64,000 nt of DNA from contig JAQFWX010000007.1 of assembly GCA_027605045.1 (NCBI GenBank), positions 1,302,001 through 1,366,000 on the forward strand, read 5' to 3'. Below are positions 51,645-63,372 of this stretch, piece by piece. Under the pieces are notes generated by a model. The model worked only from the letters and a program-made list of their open reading frames with translations, did no database searches and was not told the DNA's origin. Within the stretch, counting starts at the first letter, position 1. Every line of letters begins with the position of its first letter. Source of the stretch: Phallus indusiatus (lineage: Eukaryota > Basidiomycota > Agaricomycetes > Phallales > Phallaceae). Both the position numbers and the translations under genes were made by a program.

Positions 51645-52554
51645 ATGTAATGTACTAGTTGTTTGATTACCTTTTTTATTGGATATTTTTCGGTTATGTC
51701 TCTTAACCAAATCCTTACATCCACATTGTGAATTAGTCAATCATTAAAGAGCTTGCGACTTCAAGCCGGTGTAAACAAACAATGTTCGGCATCAACAATT
51801 CATTATCGGGAGAAAGACGGATAATTTGACCTAAATGCATCTGTATCAAACCTTCGGTGTGGCAAAAATCCTCATTTCATTTATTAGGTGCTCTCGGAGG
51901 TAACGTCGCTTCTCATCTAACTTGACGCAGGCACCTACAATCCGGCGCTAACAGAACTTGAAATTGAACTATCCGGTGACACACCTATTGCCGTAGTCGA
52001 AGAGAAGGATTCAAGCTGGATCCCAATTTAATGTCAAACATTCCCTCGCGTCCACGTTCAATCCCCGTGATCAACCCCGGGAGAGTCCAGACGTACATTC
52101 CCCCAGTTCCCTAATAATCAGCTTAAGGCTCGAGACTGTGCTGGCGCTGTTCAACGTCATCGTGTTTGATTATTACCAGTCAGTTGATGTGAGAATCCCA
52201 ACGGTCCGATAATTGCTCCCTTCCAAGAACAGAACGGTCAGAACCCCAGTCGTGCCACGACTCAGTCCTTCCCTGAGCTCGTGACGTACTCAGATGTGGT
52301 GTACAAGCGTGATGCCGTCGCGAATACTCAAGTGGCGTATGAGAAATGGTGTTCGATAGTCATCAGCACCGTTTAACCACACGAGACACTCCACGCTCGT
52401 GACTACACCTAGACAGATGAGTGTTCCACGTTAATTCTGAAATGACTAGTACAAATAAGGAGAGATTTCTTACATCCTAATAATATTCAATATTTAAGAG
52501 GATCCAGGACTTTCCATCAAAAAGTCGTCAATCGACAGGCAATTTCGAACTGTT
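51645..52554. other. intergenic with possible gene relics
   Basis: About 900 bp. Two open stretches without start codons look protein-like. One is a tail following an acceptor-like site at about 51950 (TYNPALTELEIELSGD...), ending in a stop near 52032. The other is near 52197-52376 (APFQEQNGQNP ... TYSDVVYKRDAV). Neither belongs to a family I can name and no full gene can be built. They may be decayed exons. Confidence 0.35.
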
Positions 52555-55500
52555 ATGGTGAAATCACTGGTTTTCCTGAGCCTGCTTGGCGCTCTAATTT
52601 CTACTTTCGCCATGGCCAAGAACTTCACCGTTGTAGTCAATGGGACAGCCTCGCATCAGATACCTTCTACTTTGTGTAAGTGGAATAAATGCTAGATCAA
52701 ACGTGATGAGGCTGAACATGTATAAAACTTTTAATTCCTTCAGACGGAATGATGTTTGAGGTAAGTCGTGGTTTGTAAGCACAAAACACACGCCCGTTAA
52801 CTTGACAATCTTACCAGGATATAAGCGTCAGTGCAACGAGCATATCACTCTTTGTAATACATTTAATTCCATATGTGTTATTAAAAAATTATAGCATGTA
52901 AGTCACTCGAAACTTCCAGACAAACGCAGATGTGAACCTCTTTCATATAGAGCGGTGATGGCGGGCTATATGCCGAGATGCTACAGAACAGGGCGTTCCA
53001 ACAAGTGACCCCCAGTATGTATAACTTGCACATTTTAGTTTTTCGTTGTTTCTGATATCTACACCGTTAGATACGGCTGCCGCTTTAAATGCTTGGAGTT
53101 CTGTTAACGCCGGAACTATCACTGTTGTAGACAGCATCCCCTCACTCTCTGCAGCCCTCCCGAACTCTCTTCAACTTCAAGTCCCAGAAGGTGTCACCGG
53201 TGCTGTTGGCTTGCAAAATGCAGGTTATCCGGGTAAATACAATACCAAAGCATGAACGTTGAACCTTTGACTGACTTCCCATGGAAGGAGGTATCAATGT
53301 CGAAGCCTCATGGACTTATACGGCATCGTTTTATCATCGTGTCGCCGCAGGAACTACACTAAAAGGAACATTCACTGTCTCACTCAAGTCAGCTACCACA
53401 GGGGAAACGTTGGCATCTGCTCCTGTTCACGCAGAGTCGTCCGAGAATTGGGCTCAAATTTCAGTCAAATTGCATCCCAACGCCACTGCTCCAGACACCA
53501 ACAATGTATTCGAAGTTACTGTTGATGGAGCCGCAACCGCTGGACAATCCATTTATTTCGCCCTATTCTCCCTTTTCCCTCCAACGTTCAAAGATCGAGA
53601 AAATGGCATGAGACTAGACATTGCGACTGTAAGTCGATAGTCATTTCATAATTCTAGGCTATACGTAGTATTTTGACGATAAATTAGACACTAAGAGACG
53701 CCGGTCCCTCTTTTTTCAGATTTCCTGGAGGAAATAACTTGGTTAGTAAGATTTTAAAGCGTATTTATGACTATTGTCGCTCATATTTTCGATGCAGGAG
53801 GTGTGATTTTTGTTCAGGTCAAATAGTTTTTGTTGATAGCGACAATTTGTATAGGGGCAAATACCTTCTCAAAGATGGATCTGGAATAATACCATCGGTC
53901 CCTTGACGGATCGTCCTGGACGGCAGGGTGATTGGGGATATATCAACACCGAGTTAGTATATGTCAGTTCTTGTACTGCTCGGCACAGTCTCAAGTGTTA
54001 TCAAAGTGGTTTGGGTCTTTTAGAATATCTTCAATTCATCGAGGATATGGAGATGCAACCGATAATGGCAGTATGGTCTGGATACTCCTGGGCGGTGAAT
54101 CCATTCCTGAAGATGGCCTTGCGCCCTACATTCAAGCAGCAAAAGACCAGGTTGGTACTATATGCTTTTGTTATTTGACATTCGAATTTATCACTTTTAA
54201 TCAGATTGATTTTGTCATTGGGGATCCAAAGACAAACGCAATGGGAGCAAAACGTGCCGCTTTAGGACATCCTGCTCCGTTCGAACTTAACTACGTAGAG
54301 GTAAGAAACAAAAAAAAACATCCTATTATTTGCTCAATATGTATTCTCATAGGTTGGAAACGAAGACTTCTTCTCAACTACGTATGTTCGATTGCTATAT
54401 GTTCCCGGCGTGGCTTGCGTTGAAATGTCTTACCGCTAGATACCCTTACCGTTGGAGCCAGTACTTCGGAAATTTGTCTCAAGCGTACCCTCAAATCAGT
54501 AAGTGCAACTTTCGTGCAAGTGGCTACTTTCGCTAACATATAATTTAGCGTTTATTGCTACAGGGATGACTTTCGACCCTCCCTTGACCCCCAATCCCCC
54601 AGCTTGGGATATTCACGTCTATCAAACCCCACGTATGTGCGAATTGTTAACATATCTGCAGCCCGCTTATTGAAAATTTTCATAGAATGGTTTGCACAGA
54701 ATGCATTCATATACGATGGATTTGAGGTATGACATAAACCTTCGGCTCCTCAAATAACCGGAAGCTACTAGAAATCTGACTGACTTGACTTAGCGTAACG
54801 GGACTAAATACTTTGAAGGGGAATATGCTGCCATCTCAACCAATGCTAACAATTTGTTTGGTTCCACTGACCAAGGAAGACTGACCTTCCCCACCATGCA
54901 AAGTATGGCTAAAGTTATTTTACCAATCTGTTGCAATGACCTGTGAGGTTTTAGGTTCGGCCGGAGAAGCCGCATTTATGACAGGCTTTGAGAGGAATGC
55001 TGATATAGTATTCGCGGCTTCATATGCACCTCTTATCGGAGTAAGTTATAATCAACCTTCAGTGCAATTATCTAACAAATATAACTTTTTAGAATGTACT
55101 AAACAACCAATGGGTAAATTCATAGAACAGAGCTTATTCCAGTGACCAACATAACGTGTTTCTAGACTCCCAATTTGGTTGGTTTCAATGGCAATACAGT
55201 CATAAAGTCCACGAGTTATTACGCGCAAAAAGTGATTTTATTTTTTCATGACTCACAAGGATTGTTCTGAATCTCCCGCAGTTATTTAGTCTTAATCGTG
55301 GGGATGAATACCTTCCCAGTACATTGCCGGATCCTAACGGTCTTACTTTCTGGAGTGTGACGCGCAATGTCTCGACTAAAGAAGTGTTAATAAAGGTACT
55401 TTATCGGCCGAAGTAATAATGGATTATAAGCTTATTATAATCCTTCAGATTTCGAACACCGATACCGCTCCTAGTACTTTGACATTCAACTTACCGTTTA

Positions 55501-55679
55501 AGCATGTCGCTTCAACTGGAACTGCAACCATACTGACGGGACCTGCTACGGCGAGTAACACTCCGGAAGAGCCCGATACTATCGTTCCTCAAACATCGAC
55601 GTTTGAGGTTCCTGGACCCACATTTTCCTTCACTGCTGCTCCAATCAGCGTCAACGTTTTATCAATTGTTTCACATTAA
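52555..55679 (+). CDS. GH51 alpha-L-arabinofuranosidase
   Basis: Secreted enzyme that releases arabinofuranose from arabinan, arabinoxylan and pectin side chains. The start gives a signal peptide (MVKSLVFLSLLGALISTFAMA). Order seen: [27 protein letters not shown], a carbohydrate-binding-like beta domain, then [31 protein letters not shown]. Next are RPGRQGDWGYINTDGLGLLEYL, the acid/base Glu in VEVGNEDFF (about 54300-54370), YQTPQWFAQN, the nucleophile Glu in YFEGEYAA (about 54815) and a beta-sandwich C-terminus. The 5' part needs exons of 17, 9 and 3 nt in a row and a further 3-nt exon. About twenty exons in all. It could act with the GH28 enzyme at 4.7 kb on pectin. Confidence 0.88.
52744..52760 (+). 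other. 17-nt microexon in GH51 gene
   Basis: Between acceptor ttccttcag and donor gtaagt; with the last base of exon 1 it encodes YGMMFE, the conserved GH51 entry. Confidence 0.75.
52818..52826 (+). other. 9-nt microexon in GH51 gene
   Basis: GATATAAGC (Asp-Ile-Ser) between acceptor ttaccag and donor gtcagt, in phase 0 with its neighbours. It supplies the DI(N/S) part of the conserved FEDINHSGDGG motif. Confidence 0.7.
52895..52897 (+). other. 3-nt microexon (CAT) in GH51 gene
   Basis: CAT (His) lies between acceptor aattatag and donor gtaagt. The flanking introns are 68 and 53 nt. It supplies the His of the conserved D-I-x-H-S-G-D-G-G motif; skipping it deletes only that residue. Confidence 0.6.
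53798..53800 (+). other. 3-nt microexon (GAG) in GH51 gene
   Basis: GAG (Glu) lies between acceptor gatgcag and donor gtgtga. The flanking introns are 56 nt (53742-53797) and 54 nt (53801-53854). It supplies the Glu of the conserved GGNNLEGQ motif. Confidence 0.65.
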
Positions 55680-55841
55680 GCATTGAAAAAGATTTGTAAA
55701 ATTGAAAGGAATGTATCTATTGTTGTAATACATCGTGAATTGGTCGTTATAAAGACATTAAAGAACCTCAGGTAATTCATATGGTGTCGTCCGATCAACG
55801 TAGGATTGTGGTTTCGTCCATCTGTCTAGGGGACGGTGAGA

Positions 55842-58800
55842 TCATTGAAGATTGGAGTGCATATGTGACGGACCTGGACAAATTAAGAAATAGCTCTCTA
55901 GAGCTGTGGTAAAACGATGTTGATACTCTGTCGGTGGTATAACCGTAACCTCTTTTCCTTTAACTGTACTCAAGTTGTGCTTCGCTTTATATTCAAGGGT
56001 TTTGGCAAACGTATAGCTACCTATCGACCTATCAATAAAGTCGGAACAACGAAAGGATTCAAAAGGGGCCTACCAATAGTATCGACAAGTCCGCAGGCAA
56101 TCTGGCATTTCTTTTCATCGACCCCTAATAGTAAACTATGTCCAATGTTAAAAATGGGCTGGTGTATAATCCATAAGAGAAAAGCTAACGAGTAGTCCAT
56201 GATGTTACTTTTGGCCAGAAACTCAGCATCCGCACGAAGTCCCTCTCGAAGGATATGTGCTGAATGCCCGCACAGCAAAATGGGGGCTTGTTTTTGCACT
56301 AAATGAAGCCATCAAATAACCGTTACAATTAGGGGCAAAATATTGACTCACCTTCAATCCATTCACTGTCGTGAAGTGTTCTCTTTCTTGTCGGTTCCCC
56401 TTTACTTTTTACCTTACGGCTCGCAATGCCCTTTAGATCGTAAATGCGAGATATTTCGCACCCATAGAATAGGTTCTCCATAACTAACACGTCGTGTTTA
56501 GCCTGGATAGTTCCTGTCACCAGATTCTTGACTTCCACAGTATAAAATCCCATGAGTTTTGCAAGGGTAGATGGTTTCGTTGTTGTGGATTCAATGTACC
56601 GAAAGTATGACGGGGCGAGATCAATAAGGACTTGTCTAAAAAATCGACCAGTATTAGCACAATAAATATTGAAATGCTGAAGGACTGACAGATCTGCCAC
56701 ATTCCACGCATTGACCAAGGTCTTTATGACGAATTTGCCGTCCAGACTTCTCCAAAAGTTTGATCTACTTTTGCCTCCAGCAGCCATCCATGTCTCGGAT
56801 CGTTGCAGACTGTTGATGATATCTGCATCAACTCCACAGCGTCTGCGGATCACGTCGAACTGTTTAGCATAATACACAGTACAACTGAACTTCAACCTAT
56901 CGCCAATAGTACACTCGTATCTTATGTGTGGTTGCTCGTCCATAGAATACAAGGATCCATAAGCTAAAAGAGCGTGTAGAGTTGGTGGTGGTGCAGGAGA
57001 TGGAGCACGCGAAGGAGGCTTCGGTCCAGAAGTAAACAAGTGACGTACGGCACTAGTCAGAGTGTCTGTCAATGAATTACTCTCCGTCTCGGCAGAACTG
57101 GGTGTATAAGGAACGGGGATTGGGACAGCTAACGGTACAGCTTCGCTTCGCAATACTGTACGACCTCGGGTGTTGCTTTCATTGTATCCTTGAGACTCCT
57201 GTAGACTCGTCGGTGTAGGGGAAAAAATATAGGAGGATGGTGAGCTAACTAATTTCTCTTCCATGCTCTTGGGTCTTGGTGATACCTGCGTCAATTCTCC
57301 ATCTGCGGCATCCAAGCTAACTTGAACTTGAGGCTGCGCCCATGCAGAGCTGGGTGTGACCGTACCCCCTGGGATAGACCCCCCCAAACGGGCGTTGGAG
57401 CTCGAGTTCGAAGATTCTGAAGAATTTGCGTTTAACAACGCATCCCGCAAACCCAAAAGTGATTCTTCCCGTAAATGTTTACATTTTGTAACCGTCGCAA
57501 CGCAAGATTCGGTTTGTGACCAAAGAGCAATATCGTCATCTAAGTCAGGGTCTGGTGAGGTGGCTGAAGAATTCGGGTGTTTCTTCGACGAGCTAGAAAC
57601 GAGAGTGCCAGAGCGCTGAGTGTCAAAATCGAATTGTTTAGTTGTCGAGTACCCCGAAGGTAAATTGTAAGCAGCTAATTCGCGTTGATAGTCCATTGAG
57701 CTATGGTGGAATGTTAGACGTTAAAGTTGCTAATTCATAAGAAACGCAGCTTGCCTCAGAGTGAATGCGATGATACTTCCAGATTCACCTTCCCTAACCA
57801 ATACGCGTCCTCCTGAAACGGCATGACAATCGCTATTCCACCACTCAGGATCTCTAATCACGTTGTCACCGTTTAATAAGTCCTTTGAGGTTCCAGGGAC
57901 GTGTTTCTTCTGCCATGCATACAGACGATTTAAAATGCCTTGAGCGCTAGTTTTGAAGTTTCGACGGACATCGTTCAATGACGATGGTGAAGTACCAATC
58001 ACTTGTGCCTTCAACAATTCTTTGGTTTTCTGAAAAGAGGCCTCCAATTCACTTAAAAGGACACGTGAGTCGGTTGCTCGAAACGGCAAAGATGGGGGAT
58101 AAGGTGCAGTTTGTACAAAATTTTTTATGTTGTTCCATATAATGTAACTGGATGAAAATGAGGGAACGTCATTCGCGGAAATTTGAGAAAAAGAACGAGG
58201 CTGAGGCGGGGCGATGTTGGGTGATAAGGATGGGGAAAATCTTTCTTTAGCCAACTCTTTCTCTTCGTCGTTGTCATCGCCGTCTCCTTCGTCGTCGGAA
58301 CTAGGAAGAGGAGGCAAGTCTTTATTCGTTTCCATAAGTTTCTCCAAAGTATCATTCTAGAGGGCGGCCCTCAGGAAATGCAAATATTAATCTATAATTC
58401 TTACTCACTAATCTATCTATCCGCATACGAATTCCCTGCCACCACTGTTCGATATGTGTTTCTAGCTCGTCCTTCTCTTTCTTCTCATAGACTTGCGCGG
58501 CGCTTTTAGCTTCTTTGGAATTACTCCCTGACATAAACTGCAATCGAGGGAATCGTAGTTCAAAAATACTGCTACGGATTGGCTTTAGGGACAAGGTACA
58601 ACCATCATGCGAAAAGTGATAGACGATATTGTATGGAATTGTTCTTGCGTCTGCTTCGTCGGCGTCCTTCCATGAAGAAGGGTTGACATGTTGGCACAGA
58701 GATAATGAACGAAACATGGGTGACCATATAAGCACCTCAATAAATTTGGCAAATGAGAACAGACTATTTGGGTGTATAAGCAGTGTATGGTGTTCAGCTG

Positions 58801-60696
58801 AACAGAGGTTCACTTACTAGGTTTTAGCATCGAGCATTTGGTGCGAAGTTTCCTGCTGGCAAACATGACAACTCTGCCATGCGACAATATTATTTGCTAT
58901 TTCTGTATCCTGATCTTCATTCTGATGCAAGCGTCCTTCGATCATTACATCGTCACAAGTCCAGCTGTGAACATGATCTTTCATAAGGCCCTCACAATGT
59001 TCCACGGGACATTGTTTCGCCAACACTTCTTTATCGCATACATTCTCAACAAGTTGCCCCAGAGTGAAATCATATGCGGTATTTTCAGTGTTTTGTGAAT
59101 AATATCGATATGTTATATATGAAGGCTTCCCACAAAGGCGACTGAAAGATTCTGTCGGTACGTGTTTGCGATATAAGAGGGTCAAGTTTTGTTGGCGGAT
59201 GAAACCCTTAATACCGTACATTCCTTTCCCTCGAGATTCGCGACCCTCCCAGCCTATAATGCTTGCCAGTCCGGCCCTTTCTATTCCTGTTAATTTGAGA
59301 CTGCTGTTCATTGTTAATGTCGTACTCGAGATTGAACTTGAGGTACTGGAACCAACGCTTGATATAGCTTGGGAAGATCTTTGTTCTTCTTCTCGTGAAA
59401 CCAACTGTCGAAAAAGTGATGGGGGTGGGAAACGCACTTCCAATGAAGTAGATAAAATACATGTGGATTCGCGCAAACGATGTACAGTTGCTGTGAAAGT
59501 TCCCGTTTGTTCGCGTTCGAAAGTATCTGATATCAGAGGGGAAGTACTGTCGTGGAGGTCAACTCCATGATGAGTTATTGTACCATGTCCTGATAAATGA
59601 CTAGACGGCTGAACATCTTTGTTGGGACCAGCTTCTTCAAAGTGACCATCTGGGTGCCGGTTTTGAGACGAACCAGAAACACGATGTATGATGCTCCCTG
59701 TTTTTCGCGAAATGAAAGACCAGATGCTCGCACCGGATCTACTTATCGTTGAATTATGGGTCCGTACGGCCCGAGGGGTTTCTTCCGGAATAGCGGCAAG
59801 CTCAGCAGGCACGCTTAGAGGGGAAGAGGTGGTGACAGGTTTAGGGGGAGGATACTGAAGGGTAACATGACAATCATGCAGCAGACTTTGTTCGAGAATG
59901 AGGGATAAATAGACATATAAAGAAAGCCGAAGAGTACATAATATGGATTTCAAGTCATGTTCAGAAGGAGTACTTTTCAGGGTGAATGTGCCGCCTGTAA
60001 TATACGCGAGAGGGGGTTCGCCTACACATAATTTAACCATATTATTTCATAGGAGTTAAATTGAAACTTACTCTGCCAGTTTTCTAAACCATAGATAACG
60101 GCATCGCTGTCCGTTCCCTCGGCATCTGAATATTTATGAGGGAAGCGAAATACGTCCTCTTCGAATAGTATGACAGGCGATTCATACGGTGAACCTAATG
60201 CGTTGTGATCTGTGACTGAAACGGCGACAAGCAAGTGTATTGATGATAATGATTCAGAAGACGTTTGTGTGAGAATACGATGTCGGATTTGTTTCAGCTT
60301 TGACTCAGCAGAGAAGACAGACTTTCTAGGTTCTATGGAGTCAAGTTCCATGACTTGCGCCACGCTCCCATGCGTAGCCTTCTCTTTGATTGCATTGTCC
60401 TGTTGTTGACTAGGCTTTGGATCTGGCGCCAAGGATGACCGTCTGGACCTCGTTAGTAGTCTCTGACGCGACGAACGGATTCCAGGAAAGAGTGTCTCCT
60501 TTGTATCAATATAACGACCAAAGTCACATAAGGCTGCTTTGATAGGTTCCAACCACAGAGTTTCCAGACCTTCTTCCGCAATGGCTTGGCTTAACAAAGT
60601 CGTTATCAGGGAATCCGATTCAACGGAAAGTCCGTGAACGTGAATAGGACTTTCGTTGGGAGTCCTTGGCAGTGACTTGGAGTTAGAAGACGTCAT
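55842..60696 (-). CDS. FAB1: FAB1-type phosphatidylinositol phosphate kinase, N-terminally short
   Basis: Resembles phosphatidylinositol-3-phosphate 5-kinase, which makes PI(3,5)P2 on vacuolar and endosomal membranes. The C-terminal kinase domain has GGKSRSNFW, FVIKTL, APSYFRYIES, LVMENLFYG, DLKG, SNIMDYSLLLGVDE and TFAKTLEYK, ending near 55842. Upstream is the Cys-rich FAB1 region (CPVEHCEGLMKDH, about 59000), and before it a helical segment (ILCTLRLSLYVYLSLILEQS) like the end of the chaperonin-like domain. The first exon (from 60696) and the rest show no FYVE zinc finger and no complete Cpn60/TCP1 domain. The intron at 56689-56636 (54 nt) is stop-free and a multiple of three. Either this is a short paralogue or an N-terminal part has been lost. 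Its start is 268 bp from uS8m. Confidence 0.8.
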
Positions 60697-60964
60697 GGTG
60701 ATAATTTCTGCAAAAAGCGTGAATAGTCTAGAGACATATTTTGGAGAACACCTGATTCAGGCCTGACATGAACCGTGTAATAACCACCGTCATCACGTGG
60801 CACTGGATATTGGTATTGAAGGCTGAAGCTGTTGGAGGCCAAAAATAGCTAGACGTCATTCGGACTCCGACACTGAGCAGTGGACCTCATACACCTGAAT
60901 TCCCTGCAACCAGTACGTGAAACACAAAAATGCTGAACTTTGACTGAATTTTATTGAATTTAGT

Positions 60965-61429
60965 ATGCCATTACCACATCACCTATGCTCGAAACTTCAA
61001 AACGCCTTTAGAGCCCGACATCATCAAGTTTCCTTCGAGCACACAAAACAAAACTTAGGAATCCTTTCCATTCTCCTTCGTAATGGGTTCCTTATCAGCG
61101 TGACTCGAGGAACAGCACAGTCTCCGGATCCGATTGAGTTCCATGCCGTTCCAGAAGCTCAGAGACGTATTTGGGCTACGCTAAAGTACCGCGACGACCG
61201 GCCTGTTCTAAACCAGATGGAACTCATCAGCATGCCCAGTAAAAGGATTTTCATGTCCGTCAATGAGATTAGAGCCATTGTCAGTGGAAGAAGAGCCCAG
61301 TTCATCAAGCCATTGTCGATGGGTGAAATTGCAGTAATAAAAACCAAGGCAAAGGAGAATGAGTGGTTAGAGGCCCGTGAAGCCTTACGGCTGAATTTGG
61401 GTGGAGAGGTACTCTGTAGGACGCGATGA
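60965..61429 (+). CDS. MRPS8: mitochondrial ribosomal protein uS8m
   Basis: Small-subunit mitochondrial ribosomal protein S8 that binds the central domain of the small rRNA. It is a single uninterrupted frame of 154 residues, normal for fungal uS8m. Family segments: LGILSILLRNGFLISVTRG near the N-terminus, LKYRDDRPVLNQMELISMPS in the middle, and GRRAQFIKPLSMGEIAVIKT with EWLEAREALRLNLGGEVLCR at the end. The intron-free structure contrasts with its neighbours. It is head-to-head with the FAB1-like gene (268 bp). Confidence 0.92.
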   Translation: MPLPHHLCSKLQNAFRARHHQVSFEHTKQNLGILSILLRNGFLISVTRGTAQSPDPIEFHAVPEAQRRIWATLKYRDDRPVLNQMELISMPSKRIFMSVNEIRAIVSGRRAQFIKPLSMGEIAVIKTKAKENEWLEAREALRLNLGGEVLCRTR

Positions 61430-61569
61430 TACACGTAGTCACATTCACATCATGCATTCAGCCGATGAGCATGTATCATTAACTCTGCCCCATGCATAAT
61501 ACACTTCAGCTTCAGACGCGCTCTTTTATTAGAATCTCATAAGGGTCTGAACATAGTGCCAGAAAGTGG

Positions 61570-63372
61570 TTACCAATAATCCACATCTATATCCTCTCCA
61601 GGAAAGTCATAAACAAAAGGAACATCATTCTCGTCTTCCCATTTTTTCTGCCAGGTATTGATGCGTTTCATGAGGCCCGCCCATTGATCTTCTGTTTCTA
61701 TACCCTGTAACCATTCACTCTCTTGTCCTAATTTCACAATGCGATTCCAGCCACGGTAAAGGTAAAAGTATGTCCCTATGTCGCGCCGCCATGTTTCGAC
61801 GAATTTCGGGGACGATAATGGTATGGCACCCTAGAAAGAGATTTAAAGCAACGTAAAGAAAGGGTGCAATATCTCGAACCTTTTCTTTTAAAAAGTCTAT
61901 TAACTCCTCTTGATAATCGTTTGGCCCGTCTAACAACCTCAGCAACTTGTGTCCGACAACATACGGGTCTAAACCGCTATCCCTCAAATTTTGCTCCTCG
62001 GCTTCCAAATGAGAAAGCATTTCTCCTCTTGTCGGCACAATATTAGGATTCAAGATGAGGTTGATTATGAATAGGCTTTGGGCATAGTCTAAGTGGCAGT
62101 GAGGGATTATACCTCCAGTAATCCCTACAAACGATAATGCGGTGGGCGGATAAAGAGGAGAGAGTGATAAGATGTGCCTGTACAGAGGGTAAATATATTT
62201 CGTGTTCGTTATGAGTGGCTGCAGCTCAGGAGAAGCACTGTTTTCCATTTCTTGGTGATCGTCGACGACTGTCATGGTGTTCCCAGCTTCTAAAAAAGGT
62301 TTCCGTATTTGGTACCCAGTTGCTAGGAAAACAGTGTTCACTTCTATTTCGGAGCCGTCATTGAAAACGACAGTGTTATTTGTGAAATGTGATATGCCAG
62401 GCTTGACTTCAACGCTTGGGGGTAATTGGATGCCTATACCCGGTTCACTACGAAGTGATACGAAAACCTAAGAAATTGTCAGTCTTCTGACAATAATTGA
62501 ACTGATATACAGTATCTTCGCAACCTTTTTAGCGACCTCGGATATCTGATCACAAGCGTCTTTCCCGCTGAATCCCCCTCCAACAACGAGGACGGTCCGA
62601 TTGGTATATCGATCCGGATAACGATAGTAAACTGAGTGTATAATTTCACGGTTTGGAGCTTGTTTCAGCCAGGTATGCATGCCCGGCCAACTCGGAGCAT
62701 TCGGTATATGATTATTGCCCGAGGCAACCACAAGATGATCGACCATCCTCGTTTCATTAATTCCTTTAGGGTTTAAAATGGTGAGGTTCCATTTACCCTT
62801 CGAGGGCGTTCCTATCCAATTTGCTTCTAATACTTTGTGACTGAACGCAATGTGGTGATAGAGATTGAATTGTGAAGAGAATTGCTGGTGATAGGATAAA
62901 ATATGAGAATGATGTGGATATAATGGTGTGCCAGGTGGAAATGTAAAGTTGGGGTAGGTCATCGACGGTACAGCTGAGTTAGTGCGCAGGCGAGGATATA
63001 AAGGTGTTTCTGGAATTTCGGGAGGATATGAAACATGGTTATCGGGAAGCCTTTGCAGTGAATCAATATGTGAGAGTAACCCCATTACGATAATCAACCG
63101 TACCATATACCACCGACGTCTTCTCTTTCTTCCAGCAATATAAAATCGAGAGACTGTCTCGTCTCTTCAGGTAGCTCTGTCAATGCTTTCAACATTGCTA
63201 AGCCTCCACTTCCTGCTCCGACAATAGCGATGGACTTGTTAACGACGATATCATTTTCAATGAGCAGCGGCGGTGATTTAAACAACGTTTCCAATGGACC
63301 TAATCCAAAATCCAAAGTCAAGAGATATGTGAGATATGTCGAAACAATTGAGTACACGACTTGCAACCGCAT
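61570..63372 (-). CDS. membrane-anchored flavin-dependent monooxygenase
   Basis: FAD/NADPH enzyme of the FMO / Baeyer-Villiger type; the substrate is unknown. A hydrophobic N-terminal segment (YSIVSTYLTYLLTLDFGLG) suggests a membrane anchor. The FAD motif is IVGAGSGGLAMLK, followed by EEREDVGGIWLPD; the Trp is rebuilt across an intron with donor TG|GTACGG near 63107. Next come PETPLYPRLRTN, a DHLVVASGNNHIPNAP stretch, the NADPH motif VVGGGFSGKDACDQI, and VNTVFLATGYQ, the usual FMO ATG motif. The C-terminal third is typical of the basidiomycete members. The stop codon is at 61570-61572. No biosynthetic cluster surrounds it. Confidence 0.85.
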
